NCBI RefSeq assembly: GCF_900116175.1
Contig: NZ_FPCH01000002.1
Location: 434,001 to 498,000, forward strand
DNA: 64,000 nucleotides
Direction: 5' to 3'
From: Hyphomicrobium facile
GTDB taxonomy: Bacteria > Pseudomonadota > Alphaproteobacteria > Rhizobiales > Hyphomicrobiaceae
Shown here: piece by piece, positions 44,237 to 52,903 of the stretch
How positions within the stretch are numbered: the first letter of the stretch is position 1
Layout: the number at the start of each line of letters is the position of its first letter
Position numbers and translations under genes: made by a program
Notes under the pieces: generated by a model
What the model saw: only the letters and a program-made list of their open reading frames with translations
What the model was told of the DNA's origin: nothing
Databases searched by the model: none

Positions 44237-44629
44237 ATGAGAAAATTGCTTTCGCTCATCGCGCTGAGCTGCGCGATGGCCATTGCATTTGGGGCTAATG
44301 TTCCGCAGGCGCGCGCCGCGGTATTGATGACCAACATTTCGGCGTTGAAGGCGGAGCAATCCGCAACGGTTCAACAAGCGCGCTATCGCTGCTGGTGGCG
44401 TAACGGGTATCGCCACTGCGGTTACAGGCACCATCGCTGGAATCATCGCTACGGGTATCATCACGGCTGGCGGCATCGGCATTGGCGCGACCGGTACTGG
44501 CGCCACCGCTATTATTATCGCCATCACCAGCAGTATCGCCGGCACTATTATTACAACTCGTATCAGCCGGCTTACCGGCGCCATGCTTATCCGCGGTACG
44601 GCTACTGCATCGGCGTATGCTGGTGGTAA
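44237..44629 (+). CDS. Secreted His/Tyr/Arg-rich small protein
   Basis: A 130-residue protein with a signal peptide (MRKLLSLIALSCAMAIAFGANVPQARA). The mature part is nearly all His, Tyr, Arg and Trp (RHHRWNHRYGYHHGWRHRHW and similar), ending in YCIGVCWW. Such low-complexity proteins recur in Hyphomicrobiales genomes and may bind metal or the cell envelope; the function is unknown. GGGGGAG lies just upstream of ATG 44237, and a terminator follows the stop, so it is a genuine single gene. Confidence 0.8.
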   Translation: MRKLLSLIALSCAMAIAFGANVPQARAAVLMTNISALKAEQSATVQQARYRCWWRNGYRHCGYRHHRWNHRYGYHHGWRHRHWRDRYWRHRYYYRHHQQYRRHYYYNSYQPAYRRHAYPRYGYCIGVCWW

Positions 44630-44658
44630 ACCGGGCGTCTAGCGAATAGCGATCACGA

Positions 44659-44689
44659 GCGCCGGGCCATGTCCCGGCGCTTTCTTTTT
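44659..44689 (+). terminator. Rho-independent terminator
   Basis: An 8-bp perfect stem (GCGCCGGG with CCCGGCGC) closes a 6-nt loop and is followed by TTTCTTTTT. It ends the transcript of the His/Tyr-rich protein gene. Confidence 0.9.
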
Positions 44690-44766
44690 GTGAGATCGGC
44701 CGCGCTCGCAGGCGAGCGTGAAATGCGGAGATTGTGCGACCGTCCGTCGCCGCGTCAGCAACGCAC

Positions 44767-44784
44767 CTGATCAAAAATGATCAG
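44767..44784. promoter_or_regulatory. Palindrome upstream of the secreted hydrolase gene
   Basis: CTGATCA and TGATCAG flank AAAA: a perfect 7-bp inverted repeat, 113 bp before the start of the hydrolase gene. Size and symmetry suit a dimeric-repressor operator, though no regulator is assigned. Confidence 0.4.
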
Positions 44785-44896
44785 TAAATACGGGCTTCGG
44801 TGCATGAGTTCGGGGTGTGTCGCCTGTGCTCTTGACGCGCGCGCCATACGGCTTTCCAATGCCACTGCAAAGACGCGGTGGCGCGGGGAACTTTTA

Positions 44897-45925
44897 ATGA
44901 CTTTCGTAAGGGGAACTTTTCTGTCCCGCTTGTCGGACAGATCGGGCCAGCTTGTGAATAAAATGTTGATGGCCGCGATGATGCTGGCCGTCGCACTCTG
45001 CGGATCGGCGAACGCGGCCGAGCAGCAATTCGGCGCTTTCGGGCCCGAGGGTTCGCGCATGCGCGAGCAGCTTTGGATCCTGCCAAGCGGCGAAGAAGGA
45101 CGCTCGCTACGCGCGACGGTGTTCCGCCCCGAGGACGAAGCGTCGGAGCCCAATAAGAAATATCCGCTCGTGGTCATCAATCACGGCACCGACGAAGCGA
45201 CGCGCCTCGCCGTCGCCATGCCGGTTTACTACTGGCTATCCCGTTGGTTCGTCGAACGCGGCTACGTCGTCGTGCTTCCGCAGCGTCGCGGTCACGGCGC
45301 CACCGGCGGCGCTCTCTCGGAGTCCATCGGCTCCTGCCAGCAACCGAACCATTACGCCTCCGGCAACATCGCAGCCGACGATATCGCCGCGACCGTCAAT
45401 TACATGACCCAACAGCCGTTCATCGCGCAGAAGGCGACGATTGTTGCGGGTATCTCGACCGGCGGATGGGCATCGTTGGCTCTCGCTGCACGCAATCTTC
45501 CGCAGGTGCAGGGCGTCGTGAATTTCGCGGGGGGCCGCGGCGGTCACGCGTACGGACGGTCCAATGCCATTTGCGGCAAGCCGGAATTGGTCGCGGCGGC
45601 GCACAAGTACGGCGGCACGGCGCGCGAGCCGAGCATCTGGTTTTATTCCGAGAACGACAGCTATTTCGGCCCGGCCCTCGCACAGGAACTGGCACAAGCC
45701 TGGAACGGCGCGGGCGGCAATGCGGAAGAGCATATCCTTCCTGCCTACGGCAACGATGGCCATTCCATTGCCGACGATCGCCAGGGCTGGGACATCTGGG
45801 GCCCAAGTCTCGATGCTTTCCTAACGAAAGTTCGTGGCGGTCAGCTGGAAGTCGCAGCAGAGCATCAGCCGTCGTCACCGCCGGTCGAGACTTCGGCAAT
45901 CGCCACCACCGGGGCGACACGCTAG
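44897..45925 (+). CDS. Secreted alpha/beta hydrolase (dienelactone hydrolase-like)
   Basis: A 342-residue protein with a signal peptide region (MLMAAMMLAVALCGSANAAE, after a basic lead). The alpha/beta-hydrolase core has HGTDEATRL as the oxyanion region, nucleophile elbow GISTGG, the acid probably in SENDSYF, and catalytic His in GNDGHSI. It cleaves an ester or amide in the periplasm; the substrate is unknown. ATG 44897 is selected for GGGGAAC upstream; a longer frame back to 44777 lacks a ribosome site. The C-terminal 25 residues are low-complexity. Confidence 0.83.
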   Translation: MTFVRGTFLSRLSDRSGQLVNKMLMAAMMLAVALCGSANAAEQQFGAFGPEGSRMREQLWILPSGEEGRSLRATVFRPEDEASEPNKKYPLVVINHGTDEATRLAVAMPVYYWLSRWFVERGYVVVLPQRRGHGATGGALSESIGSCQQPNHYASGNIAADDIAATVNYMTQQPFIAQKATIVAGISTGGWASLALAARNLPQVQGVVNFAGGRGGHAYGRSNAICGKPELVAAAHKYGGTAREPSIWFYSENDSYFGPALAQELAQAWNGAGGNAEEHILPAYGNDGHSIADDRQGWDIWGPSLDAFLTKVRGGQLEVAAEHQPSSPPVETSAIATTGATR

Positions 45926-46140
45926 CGGAGCGCCCCGCTCCCCCGTTTTGTCCGCTGCAATGACGATGCGGCCCCGGGGGTTGGGCATCTGGACCTATCG
46001 ACAAGCAGTAGCTCCGGCCTTAGCCTGACCGTTCGTTCGTGAAATTCCGAGAAAGCCGACGCGACAGCGCACGGGTCCGGCAAGCCGCCAAGAAGTTGAT
46101 CCAGTGTTTCGACAGTTTTCAAGCCCGGTAAAGCCAGGCC

Positions 46141-47451
46141 ATGGCCGTTAGACCCAGAAGCGCCGTCGCATCGGCTCTGGCGGTTGCAATGAGGGACTTC
46201 GGACTCGGTTCACAAACGGTTCTGAAGATCGGCATCCTCGCTCCGCTGACAGGACCACTCAAAGCGTGGGCATTGCCGGGATTCAACGGCAGTCTCATTT
46301 GGGTCGAGCGGATCAACGCTGCCGGGGGCCTGAAGGTCGGCAGCCGGAAATACAAGCTCGAACTCATCCAGTTCGACACCAACTATCAGCCTGACCTGGC
46401 GCTTCAAGGCGCACGGAAGCTGATCATGGAGGATGGCGTGAAGCTCATCCTCATGATCGGCGGCAACGACCTGACGGCTGAAGTCAGACGGCTCATCAGC
46501 CAGCATCGCATGCTCGTCGCGACGCTTCTGCCGAGCGACCTGTCGCCGGACGTGCCGACGCTCGTTGCACCGAGCGAAGTCCATCCAATCTACAACGTGA
46601 CTGGCGTCGAGTGGCTGAGGCGGAAACATCCGGAACTCAAGACGGCGGCGTTGTGCGCGCAGCGCGATCTTCTCGGCCTGCCGTCCATCGCGACCTACAG
46701 AGCGGCATTCGAAGCAGCCGGCATCGAGCTTGTCGCCGAGCGCGTATTCGAACCGGAAACGAGCGATTTCGGGCCGATCGTCGACGAACTTATGGCGAAG
46801 AAGCCGGACATCCTCTGTTGGGATACGGCGTACGAGCCCTTTGTGCATTCGCTTACGATCGAAGCATTCAAACGCGGCTTCCGCGGCCGCCTTCTGTCCT
46901 GCACGTGCGACAACTATCCGGAGCTCATCCGGCGCACGAGCGTCGAATTCATGGAAGGCTTCGTCTTCCAGTTTCCGGATTTCGACGATCCTCGCCTCAA
47001 CGATGGCCATACGAACTTCGAAGATCCCGGCAAATTCTACGAGGAGTTCTGCCGCCGCTTCCCTGGAACATGGAGCGCGGTGTCGTGGGAATACGCCTCG
47101 ACGCTGGAACTTTGGAAATCAGCCGTGCAGCGCGCGCGGACGTTCGAGCCGTTCTCCGTTCTCGCGGCGATGAAGGTCGGCGGCATCGGTCCGCACGCTT
47201 TCGGCGAAGCCAGATGGTGGGGAAAAGATCTGTTCGGGATCGACAATGCGCTCGTCGGAGAATGGCCCGTCGTCGCGATCGTCGACGGCAAGGCGCGAAT
47301 TCAGGAGTTCGGCTCGATCGCGGACTGGTGGTCGAAACACCGGTCGATCCTCGTCAAGCACATGCGATCAATGAACCTGATGTGGGATCAGCGCGAACAC
47401 CTCGCCGCTTCCGCCGAGACACTCGATCGTTTGACGGCTCAAGACTCGTAG
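46141..47451 (+). CDS. Type 1 binding-protein-fold protein without signal peptide
   Basis: A 436-residue protein of the branched-chain amino acid/amide-binding family (Peripla_BP_6-like): VLKIGILAPLTGPLKAWALPGFNGSLIWVERINAAGG is the classic opening, followed by ILMIGGNDLTAEVRRLISQHRMLVATLLP. Unlike transporter subunits it has no signal peptide: an in-frame TAA lies 12 bp before ATG 46141, and the first 25 residues carry no hydrophobic core. It may thus be a cytoplasmic ligand sensor, as AmiC is for amides. No ABC permease or ATPase genes accompany it. Its stop overlaps the convergent GntR gene by 13 bp, which ties it to the amine cluster. Confidence 0.82.
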   Translation: MAVRPRSAVASALAVAMRDFGLGSQTVLKIGILAPLTGPLKAWALPGFNGSLIWVERINAAGGLKVGSRKYKLELIQFDTNYQPDLALQGARKLIMEDGVKLILMIGGNDLTAEVRRLISQHRMLVATLLPSDLSPDVPTLVAPSEVHPIYNVTGVEWLRRKHPELKTAALCAQRDLLGLPSIATYRAAFEAAGIELVAERVFEPETSDFGPIVDELMAKKPDILCWDTAYEPFVHSLTIEAFKRGFRGRLLSCTCDNYPELIRRTSVEFMEGFVFQFPDFDDPRLNDGHTNFEDPGKFYEEFCRRFPGTWSAVSWEYASTLELWKSAVQRARTFEPFSVLAAMKVGGIGPHAFGEARWWGKDLFGIDNALVGEWPVVAIVDGKARIQEFGSIADWWSKHRSILVKHMRSMNLMWDQREHLAASAETLDRLTAQDS

Positions 47452-48209
47452 ATCATGTCCTCGTGGGCGTTGGCGAAGTAGAGCCTGATGATCTCTACGG
47501 CGGTCTCCACGTTTCGCCTCTCGATGGCATCATAAAGCGACCTGAACATCAGCTGGATGCTCTTGATTTTCGCCGGCGTCAGTGCCTGCTGGCGGGCCGA
47601 CGCCCATTGCGGATGGCGCCGCACCTCGTGCAGAATTGCGTACATCGCGACGATCAGCGAGTTATGCGTGCCGCGGGCGATGGCCATCATGAATTCCTCT
47701 TCCAACATCGCGAACGTGTCGGATTCGGTGACGATCGCTTCGAGTTGGATGAGCTGATTTTGAAGATCGGCGACATCTCGCGCCGACATGTAAATGGTCG
47801 CGAGGCGCGTCATCTCAGGCGCCAGGATGGAACTCGCGATATTCATCGCGAACGGCGACGCGGTCTCGACGAGCTGGTCGACGGCGGGAAACGACGAGGT
47901 GCGCTCATCCCTGCCGTCGTGAGACGAGCGCTTTCGTTGATATGAAACGAAGGTGCCGCTTCCCGGACGGCGGGCGACGATCCCGTATGTGGCCAAGAAC
48001 TCGAGCGCCTGGCGTATCGTCGCCCGGCTGTCGCCGAATGCATCGGCCAAGTCCCGCTCGGCCGGAATTCGCGTTCCGAACGGATATTCCCCCGACGCGA
48101 AGCGGGCGAACAGGCGTGTGGCGATCTCCTTCACCCGCGGCGTGACGAGCGGATGGCGCGTGACATCGTCGATCCAGGGAGGCGCTTCAAAGTCGTAAGT
48201 GTCAGACAT
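47439..48209 (-). CDS. GntR-family regulator, FadR subfamily
   Basis: A 256-residue regulator. The winged HTH is at about 25-88 (RVKEIATRLFARFASGEYPFGTRIPAERDLADAFGDSRATIRQALEFLATYGIV), and the C-terminal FCD domain supplies a helical ligand pocket (TLESDTFAMLEEEFMMAIARGTHN-type region). It most likely controls the methylated-amine genes. The unknown 302-residue protein gene lies 14 bp upstream on the same strand; the binding-protein gene converges on it. Confidence 0.88.
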   Translation of the reverse strand: MSDTYDFEAPPWIDDVTRHPLVTPRVKEIATRLFARFASGEYPFGTRIPAERDLADAFGDSRATIRQALEFLATYGIVARRPGSGTFVSYQRKRSSHDGRDERTSSFPAVDQLVETASPFAMNIASSILAPEMTRLATIYMSARDVADLQNQLIQLEAIVTESDTFAMLEEEFMMAIARGTHNSLIVAMYAILHEVRRHPQWASARQQALTPAKIKSIQLMFRSLYDAIERRNVETAVEIIRLYFANAHEDMIYES

Positions 48210-48223
48210 GATTTCAGCTCAAG

Positions 48224-49132
48224 CTAATGTGGCATTCCAATTTCAGAGCGGGCCTTTTCGGTTTTCCGCAGATGACGAACTGCAGAAAATGTCTGGGGCC
48301 CAAGCAGTGCGGTGAGCGCGACGGCGGCTTCCAAAGTCGCGCAATCCTCGGAGAGAGCAGTCGAAAGCGTGTTCTGGCGATGGGCGAAATCTGCAGCTTT
48401 CGCTGCGTAGCTCGAAAAGACAGATGCATCCGTTGCCGGCTCAGCAGGCGTCGCAAGCAGGCGAACTTCGGGTGAGCCCGGACCCAGGATGTCCTTGAGC
48501 ATCGCCGTCAGGTCGCGCGCCTGAAGAGTCACGCTTTCGGATGCCGGATCACCGGCATCGACAATGAGAAGATTGAAGCGGGTGATGGCGAGCGCTGCTT
48601 CCGCGAGCTGACGATATCTCTGGCGGCGCGGTTCGATCAGCGCGTGCGGGACCTTCGTTGCGAGGCGGAAGTGAAACGAGGTCGCGCCTGTCATCGGGAC
48701 GTCAAGCGTTGCGATGCCGGCGATAACCAGCCGCCAACCCTCCTCCGCTGTGCGAAAGGCGTGGCGTGCTTCGTGTGCGTTGCCGAGAATGATGTGCGCG
48801 ACGCCGGCGTTCGAACGGCTTGCAGCGAGCAATGGCGCCGGAGACGGGGCGCCCTCGGCAATCGCCGCCGCGCGAATCCACAAGCGCGCAGCATCATCGA
48901 TCTGTACGCGTGCCATTGCCGCGAAGGCATGCAGGCTCTGATCCGTCCAAGTCCCAATCTCAGCCACGCGCGCCTGCAATTCCGATTTATGAGGCAATTG
49001 CCAATCCCCAATTGGGAAAAAAGATGCCTCTCTCTCAACCAGAATGCAACCGGATTCAACCAATGCAAGCCAATATAGGTTCGCACCTGCGATATCGCGT
49101 CTAACTGCGTTTAATATCGATGAAATCTGCAT
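48224..49132 (-). CDS. Hypothetical protein, cotranscribed with GntR regulator
   Basis: A 302-residue, Ala-rich, mostly helical protein without signal peptide. I recognise no family. AASRSNAGVAHIILGNAHEARHAFRTAEEGW could be a degenerate TPR-like pair, and the rest alternates short helices. It reads into the GntR gene after 14 bp, so the two share a transcript. A palindrome covers its start codon. Its product could take part in regulation or in amine metabolism; nothing in the sequence decides this. Confidence 0.7.
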   Translation of the reverse strand: MQISSILNAVRRDIAGANLYWLALVESGCILVEREASFFPIGDWQLPHKSELQARVAEIGTWTDQSLHAFAAMARVQIDDAARLWIRAAAIAEGAPSPAPLLAASRSNAGVAHIILGNAHEARHAFRTAEEGWRLVIAGIATLDVPMTGATSFHFRLATKVPHALIEPRRQRYRQLAEAALAITRFNLLIVDAGDPASESVTLQARDLTAMLKDILGPGSPEVRLLATPAEPATDASVFSSYAAKAADFAHRQNTLSTALSEDCATLEAAVALTALLGPQTFSAVRHLRKTEKARSEIGMPH

Positions 49133-49149
49133 TTCGTGCCTGCGAAATG
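49130..49149. promoter_or_regulatory. Palindrome over the start of the 48224-49132 gene
   Basis: CATTTCG and CGAAATG are separated by TGCCTG: a perfect 7-bp inverted repeat of 20 bp in total. The minus-strand ATG of the unknown gene lies inside it. It is a reasonable operator for the GntR protein encoded downstream, giving autoregulation, and lies in the divergent region that also serves the permease gene. Confidence 0.45.
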
Positions 49150-49240
49150 ATCAGCGTAGTTTCTTTTTGGTGACTTTTTTGACTTGCGGGTAATTCGCCA
49201 CCCCGTAACATGGTCACGTTGGGCTAATTGCGGTAATTAC

Positions 49241-49257
49241 TGGTTTAAATTGGTTTA
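49241..49257 (+). promoter_or_regulatory. Direct repeat TGGTTTA in the permease promoter region
   Basis: TGGTTTA occurs at 49241-49247 and again at 49251-49257, exactly 10 bp (one helical turn) apart, with GGTAATTAC just before. It lies about 155 bp before the permease start, in the region that must drive the amine cluster. Confidence 0.35.
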
Positions 49258-49409
49258 TGTCGCAAAATCATCTGGTTGCGTCACGCCAATGCCGGGCCCG
49301 ACGGGGGATCGTGCTTTTTGCTTCACGCGGCAGCGCCGCTTGTGCGCCTAGCTCGGGGATCGATTGCTGCACGAAGTTTTATCAATGAGCAGGCTCAGCT
49401 GGAGCGATC

Positions 49410-51203
49410 ATGGCCATAGATACTGGAGTGCATACTTCGGGCAGCGCGTTTAGCGCGTCGTCCGGCAAACTCGTCCGAGCTATCGACTGGAGAGGAGCGT
49501 TTTGGGTCGCCAGCGGCGTCCCGGCCCTTGTCCTGTTTTCCATCGGAGGCATCGCGGGCGTAGCGGGAAAAGTTGCCTTTCTCGTCTGGTTCGTCTCGAT
49601 GCTCATGGGGCTCATCCAGTCCTTCACATACGCGGAAATAGCCGGCCTCTTCCCGAACAAATCGGGCGGCGCCTCGGTCTATGGCGCAGCGGCATGGGTG
49701 AGATATTCCAAGCTGATCGCGCCGTTGTCCGTCTGGTGCAACTGGTTCGCGTGGTCGCCCGTGCTCTCGCTGGGGTGCTCGATCGCAGCCGCGTATATTC
49801 TTAATTCACTGGCAGCCGTCCCACCGGCTGACGCGCCGCAAGTCGCCGCCTGGGTCAGTGCTCATGCCGCGTCGATCCCGCTCGATTCTCCTCGCGTCGC
49901 CGAGTGGATCGCGGCGAACCAGGGCAAGACGGCAGCGGACGCAGTCGCGGCACTCCTTTCAACGGATGCCATCGCCGCGCTGACGCCGGAGATCCGCAAT
50001 TGGTCCCTCTTCCACGGGACTCTCGGGCCCGTGTCGTTCTCGTTCAACGCCGCGTTCTTCATCGGCGCGGTGCTCATGCTGATCACGTTCGCCATTCAGC
50101 ACCGAGGGATTCTCGGCACCGCCAGCGTTCAAAAGTATATTGGGCTCGCGGTGATCATACCGATGTTCATCGTCGGCGTCGTGCCAATCCTCACGGGCCA
50201 GATCAACTGGTCGAACTTCACGCCGCTCGAACCGCTCAAAGCCGCCTATGCTCCAGAAATGGGCCATTGGGATATCCCGGGCTGGACACTCATTCTCGGC
50301 GCCATGTTCATCGCCGCGTGGTCCACGTATGGATTTGAAACGGCGATTTGCTACACGAGCGAATTCCGTGATCCGGGCCGCGATACGTTCAAGGCGATCT
50401 TCTATTCGGGCCTGCTTTGCCTCGTGCTCTTCACGCTCGTGCCCTTCACCTTCCAAGGGGTTTTGGGTCTCGAGGGTATGCTCGAGCCATCGATTGTCGA
50501 TGGTTCCGGCGTTGCGGCGGCCATGGCCAACATGGTCGGCCACGGTGGAATGCTCACGAGCCTGCTCGTCATGCTCATGATCCTGGCGCTCATGTTGTGT
50601 CTGATGACCGCGATGGCCGGATCATCGCGCACCCTATACCAGGGCTCGCGCGATGGCTGGCTGCCGCGCTACCTCAGTCACGTTAATGAACATGGTGCAC
50701 CGACGCGCGCGATGTGGACCGATCTCGTGATCAACCTTGCGGTCCTCGCGATCGCCTGCGCCGACGCCACGAGCTTCTTCTTCATCCTCGCCGTTTCGAA
50801 CTGCGGTTACATCATCTTCAACTTCCTGAACCTCAATTCAGGTTGGATCCACCGCATCGATAACGCCGGCGTCCATCGTCCGTGGCGCGCACCGGGCTTC
50901 GTGCTCGCCATCGGCGCGGTGTTCGCGTTCGTCAATGCCGTCTTCATGGGCGCGGGAGCGAAGGTCTGGAACCCCGTCGCATTGTGGGCCGGGCTGTTCA
51001 CCGCCTCGCTGATTATTCCGGTGTTCTGCTTCCGCCATTACGTGCAGGATAAAGGCGTCTTTCCTGCCCACATGCTGGAGGATCTCGGACTGACGCAGAG
51101 CGACTTGAAGACGCGGAAGGCCGGGGTGCTTCCCTATCTCGTTCTCGCCGCTGGCTTGCTCGTCGTCCTGGTGTCGAACTGGTTCTTCCAGCTGCCTGCC
51201 TAG
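49410..51203 (+). CDS. APC-superfamily permease, likely methylated-amine uptake
   Basis: A 597-residue membrane protein with about 12 helices of the amino acid/polyamine/organocation family: WVASGVPALVLFSIGGIAGVAGK opens TM1, followed by SFTYAEIAGLFPNKSGGASVY, the conserved substrate loop, then STYGFETAICYTSEF. A hydrophilic insert at about 135-200 sits between early helices. As the first plus-strand gene of the amine cluster, it is the natural candidate to import TMA, TMAO or dimethylamine; this is inferred from context only. It starts 100 bp before dmmA, in the same direction. Confidence 0.88.
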   Translation: MAIDTGVHTSGSAFSASSGKLVRAIDWRGAFWVASGVPALVLFSIGGIAGVAGKVAFLVWFVSMLMGLIQSFTYAEIAGLFPNKSGGASVYGAAAWVRYSKLIAPLSVWCNWFAWSPVLSLGCSIAAAYILNSLAAVPPADAPQVAAWVSAHAASIPLDSPRVAEWIAANQGKTAADAVAALLSTDAIAALTPEIRNWSLFHGTLGPVSFSFNAAFFIGAVLMLITFAIQHRGILGTASVQKYIGLAVIIPMFIVGVVPILTGQINWSNFTPLEPLKAAYAPEMGHWDIPGWTLILGAMFIAAWSTYGFETAICYTSEFRDPGRDTFKAIFYSGLLCLVLFTLVPFTFQGVLGLEGMLEPSIVDGSGVAAAMANMVGHGGMLTSLLVMLMILALMLCLMTAMAGSSRTLYQGSRDGWLPRYLSHVNEHGAPTRAMWTDLVINLAVLAIACADATSFFFILAVSNCGYIIFNFLNLNSGWIHRIDNAGVHRPWRAPGFVLAIGAVFAFVNAVFMGAGAKVWNPVALWAGLFTASLIIPVFCFRHYVQDKGVFPAHMLEDLGLTQSDLKTRKAGVLPYLVLAAGLLVVLVSNWFFQLPA

Positions 51204-51304
51204 ACAAATTGCAGGTCGGGGCGGTTTCCTCCGCCGCTCCGATCTGCTCTGATCACTTTCCGCAGGTCCCAGGCATTCGGCCTGACGGATTTAGGGAGCA
51301 ATTA

Positions 51305-51907
51305 ATGACGGTAAGCACTATCAAAAGCCGGCCTATCTATCCGGGTCTCAGCCCGGATCTCAATGCGCGACGCAATATCATCGTCTGCGACAAAGCGGGT
51401 GCGGCGGCGGTCGCCGAGTTGTTTTCGCGCGCCGGCAGCGCCTTTGCGGAGCGGGCGACCATCATTCTGGCGGACAGCCTGTCTGCTACCGAGACCCAAA
51501 CGCTCAGTCGCGATCTTGCGCCGGCTGCGGTCGAAATTCAGCCAACTCTTGCCGACGGCATCGCGCGTCTGCGCCAACTCCTTGAAACTGCGCCCATGGG
51601 CTTGCGCCTTTACGCTGCCGGTTCCGAACCTCTCATCGGTCTCGTCGTGCAGGCGGGCCTCGATTTCTCAATCGATCACTTGTCGATCCGGACCGAGCAT
51701 CGCGGCTCTCTCAAGCGGCGCGTTCAATGCGTCCATTGCAAGACGTTCATCGAGGACGTCACGACGAACCCGGTGAAATGCACTGGTTGCGGGCTCACGC
51801 TGCTGGTCAGAGATCACTATTCCCGCCGCCTCGCCGCCTTCCAGGGCGTATGCATCGACGCGGAAGTCCCCGGCGAAGTTCCTCCGACGGAGGCCTTGTA
51901 CCTATGA
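51305..51907 (+). CDS. dmmA: Dimethylamine monooxygenase subunit DmmA-like
   Basis: A 200-residue protein of the DmmA family, found beside the reductase and heme subunits of dimethylamine monooxygenase. The C-terminal domain holds four cysteines in two CxxC pairs (C142-x2-C145 and C159-x2-C162) with YSRRLAAFQGVCIDAE behind them, probably a zinc or iron site. The N-terminal half resembles a nucleotide- or flavin-binding reductase fragment (RLYAAGSEPLIGLV). ATG 51305 has AGGGAGC upstream. Its stop overlaps the next start (ATGA). Letter assignment of dmm subunits varies between reports. Confidence 0.75.
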   Translation: MTVSTIKSRPIYPGLSPDLNARRNIIVCDKAGAAAVAELFSRAGSAFAERATIILADSLSATETQTLSRDLAPAAVEIQPTLADGIARLRQLLETAPMGLRLYAAGSEPLIGLVVQAGLDFSIDHLSIRTEHRGSLKRRVQCVHCKTFIEDVTTNPVKCTGCGLTLLVRDHYSRRLAAFQGVCIDAEVPGEVPPTEALYL

Positions 51908-52866
51908 GCGGAAATCTTTTACGGCGCGTTCGGGTCGCCGAGGTGGAACGTGTGGCGAACCGCATCAAGCGCTTTCGCCTAGTCGACGCCGATAACGCTC
52001 CGCTGTCGGAGTTTTCCGGCGGATCTCACATTTCTGTCGTCATGCACGCGGGCGACCGTCTCTTGCGTAATCCCTACTCTCTCATGGGAGCGCCCTCAGA
52101 TACGTCGAGCTATCAAATCAGCGTTTTGAACGTCGAGGATTCCCGCGGCGGCTCGAAGTTCATGCATGAGAACGTCTCCGTCGGCACGGAACTCGAGATC
52201 GGGCAGCCGCTCAATCTCTTTCCGCCGGCCAAGCTTGCGAAGAAGCATGTGCTGGTTGCGGGCGGCATCGGCATAACGCCTTTCATGTCGATGATGAACG
52301 AACTCGACGGGCTGCATTCGGACTTCGAGCTGCACTACGGCGTTCGCTCGCTCGAAGACGGCGCCTACTGCAAGTATCTGCAATCACGCTACGGATCGCG
52401 CGTGAATATCTATCGCCAGGACCAGGGTCAGCTGATCCCGCTCGAGCGCATTCTGGGCGACCAGCGGCTCGGCACGCATATGTACGTCTGCGGGCCAAAG
52501 CCAATGATCGACTGGTCATTGCAGACAGCAAAGCTGCTCGGCTGGCCCGACGAAAACGTGCACTCCGAACAATTCAGCGCTCCACCTCCGGGTAAGCAGT
52601 TCCTCGTGAAGTTGGCGCGGTCGGGCCGCGAGGTCATCGTTCGCGGCCACCAAAGCATTCTCGAAGCACTCGAAGAGAATGGGGTCGACGCGCCGTTCCT
52701 TTGTCGCGGCGGCGCTTGCGGTCAATGCGAAACGCAGGTCGTCGCGTGCGACGGCTTCATCGAGCACAACGACCATTTTCTCACCGAGCCCGAGCGCGTG
52801 AGCGGCAAGAAGATCATGATCTGCATGTCTCGCATTCAAACAGGATCGATCACTCTCGATCTCTAA
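51904..52866 (+). CDS. dmmB: Dimethylamine monooxygenase reductase (PDR/VanB family)
   Basis: A 320-residue flavoprotein that passes electrons from NAD(P)H to the heme subunit. The flavin domain has RNPYSLMGAP; the NAD domain has VAGGIGITPFMSMM and YVCGPKPMI; the C-terminal plant-type [2Fe-2S] site is C267-x4-C272-x2-C275-x31-C307 (CRGGACGQC). The order flavin, NAD, ferredoxin is that of phthalate dioxygenase reductase. Its ATG overlaps the dmmA stop by 4 bp, a sign of coupled translation. Confidence 0.88.
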   Translation: MSGNLLRRVRVAEVERVANRIKRFRLVDADNAPLSEFSGGSHISVVMHAGDRLLRNPYSLMGAPSDTSSYQISVLNVEDSRGGSKFMHENVSVGTELEIGQPLNLFPPAKLAKKHVLVAGGIGITPFMSMMNELDGLHSDFELHYGVRSLEDGAYCKYLQSRYGSRVNIYRQDQGQLIPLERILGDQRLGTHMYVCGPKPMIDWSLQTAKLLGWPDENVHSEQFSAPPPGKQFLVKLARSGREVIVRGHQSILEALEENGVDAPFLCRGGACGQCETQVVACDGFIEHNDHFLTEPERVSGKKIMICMSRIQTGSITLDL

Positions 52867-52903
52867 AGAACAATTCAAAAATTCCTATCCGGGAGATCAT
52901 GGT

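Noticed and set aside
46611-47945. A 444-codon plus-strand frame overlapping the binding-protein and GntR genes
   Set aside because: It runs across two well-supported genes in a different frame and is Arg-rich.
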